Shown here one piece after another: positions 1 to 5,313 of a DNA stretch of 8,280 nucleotides. Both the position numbers and the translations under genes were made by a program. The stretch covers positions 1-8,280 of the forward strand of contig JAAZUV010000055.1 of assembly GCA_018623995.1 (NCBI GenBank). Reading direction: 5' to 3'. Source of the DNA: Methanobacteriota archaeon (GTDB lineage Archaea > Thermoplasmatota > Poseidoniia > Poseidoniales > Poseidoniaceae). Every line of letters starts with the position of its first letter. Position 1 is the stretch's first letter. The notes under the pieces were generated by a model. It made no database searches and had not been told where the DNA came from. It saw only the letters and a program-made list of their open reading frames with translations.

Positions 1-41
1 AGTTGCTTAAGATTAAATTTCGACTTACTTAGCAAAGGGCC

Positions 42-108
42 CCCTCTGATTGAATGGGTAGGCAGAGGGTACCCATGTATACGTATATGCATACAAGGGG
101 CACCCTTG
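42..108. repeat. Cluster of three small inverted repeats in non-coding DNA
   Basis: Three perfect inverted repeats lie close together: CCCTCTG 42-48 with CAGAGGG 63-69, ATGGGTA 54-60 with TACCCAT 70-76, and CAAGGG 94-99 with CCCTTG 103-108 (loop of 3). The first two overlap, so only one could form at a time. Between them, 76-95 is an imperfect AT-rich palindrome with 16 of 20 symmetric positions. No convincing gene end was found in 1-171. Function unknown: a terminator or RNA structure of an upstream gene, or the remnant of a small repeat element. Confidence 0.5.
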
Positions 109-137
109 CAAAAATGAGCGCTATCGTGCAGGGCTAA

Positions 138-149
138 AAATTAAATTAA
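138..149 (+). promoter_or_regulatory. Putative archaeal TATA box for the small membrane protein gene
   Basis: This A/T-only run is centred about 27 bases upstream of the ATG at 172. That is the spacing expected for an archaeal TATA box driving a leaderless mRNA. No GGTG or GGAG ribosome binding site lies just upstream of the ATG, which fits leaderless translation. Inferred from composition and spacing only. Confidence 0.4.
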
Positions 150-171
150 TCAAATCCTAAGTACCGACATT

Positions 172-465
172 ATGGAATCTGATAGACAATCCTCGCGTTT
201 GTGGCCCTTTCTGATAGGCTTCTTTGCGCCACTCATACCGGCAATTTTTGGCTTACTTTATGTGATATTTATTGAACCTGAAGGTTCAAGCGGTGCAAAG
301 AAGGCTATCTTTACTTTAGTGATTACACCATTAGTGGCGCTTGGGGTTCTGATTATTGAATACTACTTCGAAAAGAGAGTTATGATGTATGGTACTTTAC
401 TATCGGGGTTAATATTGATGATTCCATTCTTGGTATGGCTAATGAATGGGATTAGTAACATGTGA
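172..465 (+). CDS. Small three-helix membrane protein, unknown function
   Basis: A 97-residue protein that I do not recognise. It has three clear hydrophobic stretches at roughly residues 11-34, 45-64 and 71-92, joined by short loops. The first loop carries the acidic/glycine segment EPEGSSGAKK and the second the charged segment EYYFEKR. A short polar N-terminus (MESDRQSSR) precedes the first helix; there is no signal-peptide cleavage pattern, no cysteine and no catalytic motif. It is probably an integral membrane protein. The start is supported by an AT-rich box about 27 bases upstream rather than by a ribosome binding site. It stands alone between two non-coding stretches that share short repeats, so it may be an accessory insertion. 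Coding status rests on the membrane-protein pattern and the open frame, not on recognised homology. Confidence 0.6.
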   Translation: MESDRQSSRLWPFLIGFFAPLIPAIFGLLYVIFIEPEGSSGAKKAIFTLVITPLVALGVLIIEYYFEKRVMMYGTLLSGLILMIPFLVWLMNGISNM

Positions 466-490
466 TTTGGTCATGGATATTAAGCTGGGA

Positions 491-497
491 TTTTTTT
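491..497 (+). terminator. Possible T-run terminator after the small membrane protein gene
   Basis: Seven consecutive T residues begin 26 bases after the stop codon at 463-465. Archaeal RNA polymerase can terminate at oligo-T without a hairpin, so this is a plausible terminator. The run is short, and nothing else in the sequence confirms it. Confidence 0.3.
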
Positions 498-512
498 GAG
501 CAAGTACTCGTC

Positions 513-648
513 AGAACCCCCAATACACGAGAAGTGTGTAACTGGGTTCCAAATGTTGACTAGGGGTTATGCTAAACACCCTTGCATTCAATTCGTCGGT
601 TGACAAGGGTTCTCTATGGGCCATATTGAACGCTACCCATGTACACAC
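513..648. repeat. Nested inverted repeats in a 227-base non-coding stretch
   Basis: Most of 466-692 has no convincing gene. It can be drawn as a long imperfect stem: GTGTGTA 534-540 pairs with TACACAC 642-648, TGGGT 543-547 with ACCCA 635-639, and, inside, ACCCTTG 578-584 with CAAGGGT 604-610. A competing pair is AGAACCC 513-519 with GGGTTCT 607-613. The 10-mers CACCCTTGCA (577-586) and TACCCATGTA (634-643) also occur upstream of the small membrane gene at 101-110 and 70-79. It may be a structured RNA, a small non-autonomous repeat element or regulatory DNA; the sequence does not decide. Confidence 0.4.
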
Positions 649-657
649 GGAGGTTAA

Positions 658-692
658 TCCACCAACTCTAGTTTGAAATACGACTTGGTGGA
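658..692 (+). promoter_or_regulatory. Inverted repeat abutting the cytochrome b561 start
   Basis: TCCACCAA at 658-665 is the exact reverse complement of TTGGTGGA at 685-692, with a 19-base loop. The right arm contains GGTGG, the only ribosome-binding-site-like sequence next to the start, and ends one base before the ATG at 693. It could be a DNA operator, or an RNA hairpin that hides the ribosome binding site if the transcript begins upstream of it. A second purine-rich GGAGGT at 649-654 has no start codon at suitable spacing. Confidence 0.4.
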
Positions 693-1292
693 ATGCGGTT
701 TTGTATGCAGGAGTCACACACATTCATTGCAAAACTCATTCATTGGACGTTTATTCCATTGTATGCGTATGGAATTTTCAAACAAGTGGACGATATCGAA
801 GCCTTGGAAGATCAGGCTTTGTTGGTTTTTGAAACGATTTTTGCTGCCGTTTTCTTGTTGATTGTCATTCTGCGATTCACATATATGCGGCGATTCAAGA
901 CCTTTCAAGGAGCTACACATACACCGCATCGAATTCATACATTCATTGCAAAATCGGTCCACAGAGGCATGTATGCTGCGTTGATTCTTCTCCCTCTGTC
1001 TGGACTGATCATCGCTGCATTGTACAGTCAAGACATCAAATCTGGGCCTTTGCAAGACGGAACTCTTGCAATTCATGAATTCAGTGCAACATTGAGTTAT
1101 GTAATGATTGCAACACACGTTTCGGCTGCGATATATTCACGGGTTAAGGGCGAAGGTGTTTGGTCATCCATGGTTCCAATTCTGAAAGAGGATGGTCCAA
1201 CAACGAATCCAGTTGTGAAGAAGATCGTTGGTTATGAAACTACGATTTATTTGAAAATTGACGAACTCATTTCGAAAAGAAACTCAGATTGA
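693..1292 (+). CDS. Cytochrome b561-type membrane protein
   Basis: A 199-residue integral membrane protein resembling bacterial cytochrome b561 (CybB) and related b-type cytochromes, which pass electrons between a quinone pool and a partner in the membrane. Four hydrophobic helices are visible at about residues 12-30, 43-63, 90-110 and 127-148. Family-like landmarks are the IHW in helix I (His17), the Arg61-x5-RR end of helix II, HRGMYAALILLPLSG in helix III (His90), and IHEFSATL followed by THVSAAIY in helix IV (His128 and His142). The helix II histidine expected about 14 residues before Arg61 is Glu47, so one usual heme ligand appears absent. HTFIAK occurs twice, 73 residues apart, before helices I and III. 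The ATG at 705 is an alternative start and would put the first histidine at residue 13, as in E. coli CybB. No partner subunit is adjacent. Confidence 0.75.
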   Translation: MRFCMQESHTFIAKLIHWTFIPLYAYGIFKQVDDIEALEDQALLVFETIFAAVFLLIVILRFTYMRRFKTFQGATHTPHRIHTFIAKSVHRGMYAALILLPLSGLIIAALYSQDIKSGPLQDGTLAIHEFSATLSYVMIATHVSAAIYSRVKGEGVWSSMVPILKEDGPTTNPVVKKIVGYETTIYLKIDELISKRNSD

Positions 1293-1296
1293 TGGA

Positions 1297-2553
1297 TTAA
1301 AAGAAGCCATCGACCTGAAACCAACCGATGATTAACCCAATGAACATGATCCATATCGTTAGTGGTATGGTGTAGGTCGCTCCAAGCGCCCGAATGTGCT
1401 TGCTTTTCAGATGATACCTTATTGGCATAATGAAAGCAACTACAAAGAAGAGAAGAATGGTACCTTCCTCCAAGGCATCGACAACTGATTCCAACAATCC
1501 GATGATCATCAAGACATAAGCCATGAATCCATAACCAATGGAATAGCCGAGGTGAATTCCAAAACCTTTCAAAAATTCAAGGCGATACACACCAATTCCT
1601 ACCAGGAGGCCAACAATTGGTAAGACGATGCCTAGAAACAGCGCATCATCATCGCCTCCACCCATTACTGCAGTGACGGTGATGAAGTGGTAGATTAAAG
1701 GAAAATAGAGCCCGGCAAACACGAGGAAGTTGGCTTCACGCTTTGGCGCATTTGTCATACCATGTGCAGTTTGTGTCCATTCTGGCTGATTGAGGTGGGG
1801 AGTGAATGTGTCCTTGCGGAAACCAAAATTTTCAGGAATAGGAATGCGTTTTGGATGGAGAAGTAAACCTGCAAATCCTGCTAACCAGAATCCAAAACAA
1901 TCCAAGAGTGCGTTAAATTCCCAATAATCATGTCCAGAAAATTGGATTGTAATTAGAGAAAGCTGAATGGTCATGACGGTGAAGTACCCTACCCAAAACA
2001 TTGTTACTTTTTGAAAGAACTCCTCCTCTCTTTCTCGATTCGACCAACAAAAAACAAGTGTTCCAATCAATACGAATGGCATCAATTCACGCATCATGAA
2101 CAAGACGAAGACCGTTCCAGCCAAGTCTGCTACATCGCCCCAAATCTGAAATCGATGGAAGAAATTCAACATTTCAACCAAGCCAATCCCACCCTCTGAT
2201 GCGAAATCCCCATGAACAATGTAATTCCAAAGATTCGTATGGGATCCATCATCCCATCCCCCTCCATCTCCATTTTCGGGCCAATCAACCGTCCATTTCA
2301 GCCAGTACTGATACCCCCAATTGAAAAACATAGAAATGAAAAGGGCAACAGATGTTAATAGAATTCTTTGGCTTTGTTCTGGCATTGTCTTAGCCGTGTG
2401 TTGAATGGCAAGACCATTTGCTGGCCTTGTGGCTGGTGCAGCAGAAAGAAGATTCTCATGTTGAGGGAGGTTAATGACGACTGATTTTGGCTTTACCGGA
2501 CTTTGTTCCGGGGCATCCTCGTCGGTTTGCACGAAAAGGACTTTGTGTCTCAT
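1297..2553 (-). CDS. Multi-pass membrane protein, unknown function
   Basis: A 418-residue protein that I cannot assign to a family. Residues 1-60 are hydrophilic and proline-rich, probably cytoplasmic. About nine hydrophobic segments follow, at roughly 63-84, 142-170, 183-205, 214-232, 275-297, 304-323, 333-358, 364-379 and 394-413. Between the first two lies a polar loop of about 55 residues, rich in Gly, Asp and Trp (ENGDGGGWDDGSH). A GGGDDD motif sits before the sixth segment. No transporter or enzyme signature is recognisable, and there is no cysteine cluster. The ATG at the 2553 end gives the longest form; Met57 (codon 2383-2385), just ahead of the first helix, is an alternative. The gene converges on the b561 gene with 4 bases between stop codons. 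A T-rich run on the minus strand about 15-23 bases past its stop (1273-1281) could help termination. It diverges from the chaperone operon. Confidence 0.75.
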   Translation of the reverse strand: MRHKVLFVQTDEDAPEQSPVKPKSVVINLPQHENLLSAAPATRPANGLAIQHTAKTMPEQSQRILLTSVALFISMFFNWGYQYWLKWTVDWPENGDGGGWDDGSHTNLWNYIVHGDFASEGGIGLVEMLNFFHRFQIWGDVADLAGTVFVLFMMRELMPFVLIGTLVFCWSNREREEEFFQKVTMFWVGYFTVMTIQLSLITIQFSGHDYWEFNALLDCFGFWLAGFAGLLLHPKRIPIPENFGFRKDTFTPHLNQPEWTQTAHGMTNAPKREANFLVFAGLYFPLIYHFITVTAVMGGGDDDALFLGIVLPIVGLLVGIGVYRLEFLKGFGIHLGYSIGYGFMAYVLMIIGLLESVVDALEEGTILLFFVVAFIMPIRYHLKSKHIRALGATYTIPLTIWIMFIGLIIGWFQVDGFF

Positions 2554-2570
2554 TTCATAAATTTACACCC

Positions 2571-2580
2571 TGCATATGCA
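2571..2580 (-). promoter_or_regulatory. Palindromic TATA-like element for the minus-strand membrane gene
   Basis: TGCATATGCA is a perfect 10-base palindrome lying 18-27 bases upstream of the minus-strand ATG at 2551-2553. It overlaps where a TATA box for a leaderless or short-leader transcript would lie. No ribosome binding site is visible before that ATG. The match to the TATA consensus is only moderate. Confidence 0.3.
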
Positions 2581-2615
2581 CTCCGAGTTGAATTTGCAAT
2601 GCATCGAAAGTCAGA

Positions 2616-2624
2616 TTCATATAC
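2616..2624 (+). promoter_or_regulatory. Possible TATA box of the chaperone operon
   Basis: TTCATATAC-like sequence in the divergent intergenic region. A transcript starting about 26 bases downstream, near 2647, would have a short leader that includes the GGTGG ribosome binding site at 2665-2669. The predicted start site falls inside the 13-base palindrome at 2646-2658. Assigned from spacing and A/T content only. Confidence 0.35.
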
Positions 2625-2645
2625 CCCACCACACTCCCAACTATG

Positions 2646-2658
2646 TAACCTCAGGTTA
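2646..2658. promoter_or_regulatory. Perfect 13-base palindrome, putative operator of the chaperone operon
   Basis: TAACCT-C-AGGTTA is an exact inverted repeat with a single central base. It lies 16 bases ahead of the ATG at 2675, about where transcription would begin if 2616-2624 is the TATA box. A repressor bound here would block polymerase, which would suit a stress-regulated operon. The regulator is unknown. A looser ACCT/AGGT inverted repeat lies between dnaK and the thermosome gene. Confidence 0.4.
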
Positions 2659-2674
2659 AGTAGTGGTGGAATCG

Positions 2675-3373
2675 ATGGCAGGTGACGACTGGGAAGAAAA
2701 GATGTTGGATCAACTCGAACGCCTTCTTTCCAACATGGGCATGAACATGTCCAGAGAGCAACTGCGCTCCCTTCTCCAGCAATTCCGCTCACAATTCGAG
2801 AAGATGGGTATCGATGAAGAGCGCATTGCAAAAGGCGATGTAAACTTCAATTTTGACTTGAGTAATCTTCAGAATTTCTTCCAACCGGGTATGGATTTCA
2901 ATGAGCTGTTCAAGAACATGGGTGTTGACGTTCGTGTCGATGCTTCCCCTGTCGAAATTGAGACGCCTGAGGGTGACGAGCAAGACGACATGGTGCTACC
3001 TGCAGACGATGTCTACCTCGAAGGATGGAACATGACCATCACCGTTGACTTCGCAAAGAAAGAACTCGAACAAGATCAAGTCGAATTGAATCTTATCGAC
3101 GGAGGCATGCTCGTTGAAGTTCATCGAACCACTCAACTTGCACCTGTTGCACGCATTGAACTTCCACATGCTTGCGAGGACGTTGTTGACTTTACGCTCA
3201 ACAATGGCATCCTCGACATTACCCTGCGATTGATTCCTCCAGAGGATGCCTTCGCAGCACTTCCACCATCGGACGATGGTGACGATACCATTCCCCTAAC
3301 CGGCGACATTGCCATCGACCTTGCGGACGATGACGACGATGACGACGATGATGGAGGAATCCCAATTCTATGA
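2675..3373 (+). CDS. hsp20: Small heat-shock protein (Hsp20/alpha-crystallin family) with acidic tail
   Basis: A 232-residue protein that probably acts as an ATP-independent holdase, keeping unfolding proteins soluble for DnaK and the chaperonin. Residues 1-52 look helical and are rich in Met, Gln and Glu; 53-110 is an acidic linker; about 112-187 is the alpha-crystallin domain, with alternating strands, IELP at 161-164 and the family's G-x-L turn at Gly178-Ile179-Leu180. The protein ends in GGIPIL, whose I-P-I (229-231) fits the C-terminal I-x-I motif that links small heat-shock protein dimers. Between domain and motif lies an acidic stretch with nine Asp in a row (218-226), unusual for the family. 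The ATG at 2675 is preferred because GGTGG (2665-2669) sits 5 bases upstream; GTG codons at 2663 and 2666 would add up to four residues. dnaK starts 16 bases past its stop. The sequence is divergent and the family call rests on pattern, not alignment. Confidence 0.7.
   Translation: MAGDDWEEKMLDQLERLLSNMGMNMSREQLRSLLQQFRSQFEKMGIDEERIAKGDVNFNFDLSNLQNFFQPGMDFNELFKNMGVDVRVDASPVEIETPEGDEQDDMVLPADDVYLEGWNMTITVDFAKKELEQDQVELNLIDGGMLVEVHRTTQLAPVARIELPHACEDVVDFTLNNGILDITLRLIPPEDAFAALPPSDDGDDTIPLTGDIAIDLADDDDDDDDDGGIPIL
3326..3352 (+). repeat. GAC/GAT codon microrepeat encoding nine aspartates
   Basis: Nine consecutive GAC or GAT codons inside the small heat-shock protein gene give Asp218-Asp226. The tract is a near-perfect 9-base unit (GACGATGAC-like) repeated about three times, so it could change length by replication slippage in steps of three bases without breaking the frame. 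Confidence 0.8.
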
Positions 3374-3376
3374 AAA

Positions 3377-3384
3377 GGAGATGA
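3377..3384 (+). promoter_or_regulatory. Ribosome binding site that fixes the dnaK start
   Basis: GGAGATGA is a near match to the archaeal site GGAGGTGA and ends 5 bases before the ATG at 3390. It overlaps an in-frame ATG at 3381, which has no room for a binding site of its own. It therefore supports 3390 rather than 3381 or the longer upstream reading. Confidence 0.65.
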
Positions 3385-3389
3385 ACAAC

Positions 3390-5276
3390 ATGAGCAAAGT
3401 AATCGGAATTGACCTAGGAACAACCAACAGCTGTGTAGCGACCATCGAAAACGGAGAGCCCGTCGTCATCGCTAACGCAGAAGGCGCACGAACAACCCCT
3501 TCCGTCGTTGCATTCAGCAAAGACGGTGAACGCTTGATTGGTATCACAGCCAAGCGACAAGCGGTGACCAACCCAGACCGAACCATGATTTCCGTCAAGC
3601 GACACATGGGAACCGACTGGAAGACCGACATCGATGGGACCAGTTACACGCCCCAAGAAATCTCTGCATTCATTCTGCAGAAGTTGAAGGCTGACGCTGA
3701 GGCCTACCTCGGTCACGAAGTGAAGCAAGCTGTCATTACATGCCCAGCTTACTTTACCGATGCACAACGAAAGGCAACCAAGGATGCTGGACGAATTGCT
3801 GGAATGGACGTTCTCCGCATCATCAACGAACCTACCGCTGCTGCCCTTGCCTATGGAGCAGACAAGGGCGATGACCAAACAATTCTCGTCTACGACCTTG
3901 GTGGTGGAACCTTCGACGTTTCCATCCTCGAAATCTACGACGTTGATGGACAACCACAGATCGAAGTCAAAGCAACCGCAGGAAACAACAAACTCGGTGG
4001 AGACGACTTTGACGAGCGTATCATCGAATGGCTGGTCAGTGAATTCAAGCGTGAAACTGGTATCGATTTATCCAAGGACAACCAAGCCATGAGCCGACTC
4101 AAGGAAGCTGCTGAAAAAGCGAAGATTGAACTCTCAGGAACACAATCCTCGCAAATCAATCTCCCGTTCATCACCATGAAGGATGGAAACCCAGAGCACC
4201 TCGACATTACACTTTCTCGTGCACGATTCGAGGACCTCATTGCAAAGCACATTGAGGATACAATGGCGCCAACACGACAAGCCATGAAGGACGCTGGCGT
4301 CAAGAAGGGCGATGTCGACAAGGTCATCCTCGTTGGTGGTTCTACACGTGTTCCTGCTGTTCAATCGGCCATCGAGAAGGAAACAGGTAAGGCTCCGTAC
4401 AAGGGCATCAACCCTGACGAAGCCGTCGCTATGGGTGCTGCACTCCAAGCTGGTATCATCGCTGGCGATGACGATGTTTCGGACATCCTCCTTCTCGACG
4501 TCACACCATTGACTCTTGGTATCGAAACACTTGGCGGTGTTACCACGACCATGATTGAGCGAAACACAACCATTCCTGCACGACGAAGTGAAATTTACTC
4601 GACAGCAAGCGACAACCAACCTGCTGTTGAAATCCACGTCTTGCAGGGCGAGCGTGAGTTTGCCAAGGACAACGTAACACTCGGTCAATTCCACCTGACG
4701 GACATTCCTCCGGCTCCACGTGGCGTTCCTCAAATTGAGGTTACCTTCGACATCGATGCAAACGGTATCGTCAACGTCAGTGCCAAAGACATGGGTACAG
4801 GCAAAGAACAATCCATCAAGATTGAATCCCAAACCTCGCTTTCCGAAGATGAAATCCAGGCAAAGATTGCTGAAGCAGAATCCTTTGCAGAAGAGGACAA
4901 GCGACGAAAGGCCAAGATTGAATTGCGAAACATGGCCGACCAAATCGTCTATCAAACACGACGAACACTTGACGAAAATGAAGACAAACTCGATGCGTCC
5001 GATCTTGAACCTGTTCGAGAGAAACTCACAGAACTTGAGGCGCTCGTCCAAGATGCCGATGGTAAGCCAATCGATGACGAAGCAATGGACGAGGCTGCCA
5101 TTCAAGCCAAGGTCAAGGAAGTTGAGGAATCAATGCACGCTATCTCATCCAAGTTGTACGAGGCTGCTGCTGCAGAGATGGCAGAAGCAGAAAACAACGA
5201 AGGTGATGGTTCGATCAATGTTGAAGGCGATGACGTCGTCGATGCTGATTTCGAAGTTGTTGATGAAGAAGACTGA
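3390..5276 (+). CDS. dnaK: Molecular chaperone DnaK (Hsp70)
   Basis: A full-length 628-residue cytoplasmic Hsp70 that binds and releases exposed hydrophobic peptides in an ATP-driven cycle. The nucleotide-binding domain (about 1-365) has the phosphate-1 motif IGIDLGTTNS at 5-14, INEPTAAALAYG at 145-156, the phosphate-2 motif YDLGGGTFDVSIL at 168-180 and the adenosine motif ILVGGSTRVP at 313-322. The linker DILLLDVTPLTLG (365-377) leads to the beta-sandwich substrate domain with LQGERE (418-423) and DIPPAPRGVPQIEVTFDIDANGI (438-460). A helical lid follows, and the acidic tail ends in DADFEVVDEED. The segment around RHMGTDWKTDIDG (71-83) lacks the roughly 25-residue insertion of proteobacterial DnaK and resembles Gram-positive DnaK, consistent with ancient transfer from bacteria (established for archaeal DnaK; inferred here). 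The upstream frame stays open to 3309, but homology starts at MSKVIGID. No grpE or dnaJ is next to it. Confidence 0.97.
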   Translation: MSKVIGIDLGTTNSCVATIENGEPVVIANAEGARTTPSVVAFSKDGERLIGITAKRQAVTNPDRTMISVKRHMGTDWKTDIDGTSYTPQEISAFILQKLKADAEAYLGHEVKQAVITCPAYFTDAQRKATKDAGRIAGMDVLRIINEPTAAALAYGADKGDDQTILVYDLGGGTFDVSILEIYDVDGQPQIEVKATAGNNKLGGDDFDERIIEWLVSEFKRETGIDLSKDNQAMSRLKEAAEKAKIELSGTQSSQINLPFITMKDGNPEHLDITLSRARFEDLIAKHIEDTMAPTRQAMKDAGVKKGDVDKVILVGGSTRVPAVQSAIEKETGKAPYKGINPDEAVAMGAALQAGIIAGDDDVSDILLLDVTPLTLGIETLGGVTTTMIERNTTIPARRSEIYSTASDNQPAVEIHVLQGEREFAKDNVTLGQFHLTDIPPAPRGVPQIEVTFDIDANGIVNVSAKDMGTGKEQSIKIESQTSLSEDEIQAKIAEAESFAEEDKRRKAKIELRNMADQIVYQTRRTLDENEDKLDASDLEPVREKLTELEALVQDADGKPIDDEAMDEAAIQAKVKEVEESMHAISSKLYEAAAAEMAEAENNEGDGSINVEGDDVVDADFEVVDEED

Positions 5277-5281
5277 ACATC

Positions 5282-5298
5282 GACCTTATGTGTAGGTC
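5282..5298. promoter_or_regulatory. Short inverted repeat between dnaK and the thermosome gene
   Basis: GACCT 5282-5286 and AGGTC 5294-5298 form a perfect 5-base inverted repeat with a 7-base spacer, in the 37-base gap. The half-sites share ACCT/AGGT with the 13-base palindrome ahead of the operon, but the spacing differs. It could be a weak mRNA hairpin, a processing site or a degenerate operator. Chance is possible. Confidence 0.25.
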
Positions 5299-5313
5299 TC
5301 CGTTGGTGCGACC

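Noticed and set aside
1..117. Open frame at the left edge (stop at 115-117) that could be the end of an upstream gene
   Set aside because: The 38 residues show no recognisable sequence, cross the inverted repeats, and the opposite strand is also open there. Unsupported without sequence to the left.
511..723. 70-codon minus-strand open frame in the non-coding stretch
   Set aside because: No family resemblance, no promoter or ribosome binding site, and it runs across the inverted repeats and into the b561 start.
714..1118. 134-codon minus-strand open frame opposite the b561 gene
   Set aside because: The plus-strand frame has clear b561 motifs; the antisense peptide is Cys/Asn/Gln-rich and featureless.
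3309..3389. Upstream extension of dnaK overlapping the small heat-shock protein gene
   Set aside because: The extra residues are a frame-shifted reading of the Asp repeat (Met/Thr-rich). Hsp70 homology and the GGAGATGA site both point to 3390.
3414..3953. 179-codon minus-strand open frame opposite the 5' part of dnaK
   Set aside because: Antisense shadow of dnaK with a low-complexity Ser/Gly/Val composition.
4134..5105. Long open frame of 323 codons on the minus strand opposite dnaK
   Set aside because: It lies wholly antisense to a well-conserved dnaK whose biased codons keep that frame open; the peptide is Cys/Asn/Val-rich with no recognisable fold and no start signals.
4720..5295. 191-codon plus-strand open frame overlapping the 3' end of dnaK in another frame
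   Set aside because: Very Arg/Lys/Pro/Ser-rich, as expected for a frame-shifted reading of dnaK; dnaK itself continues intact, so no frameshift is implied.
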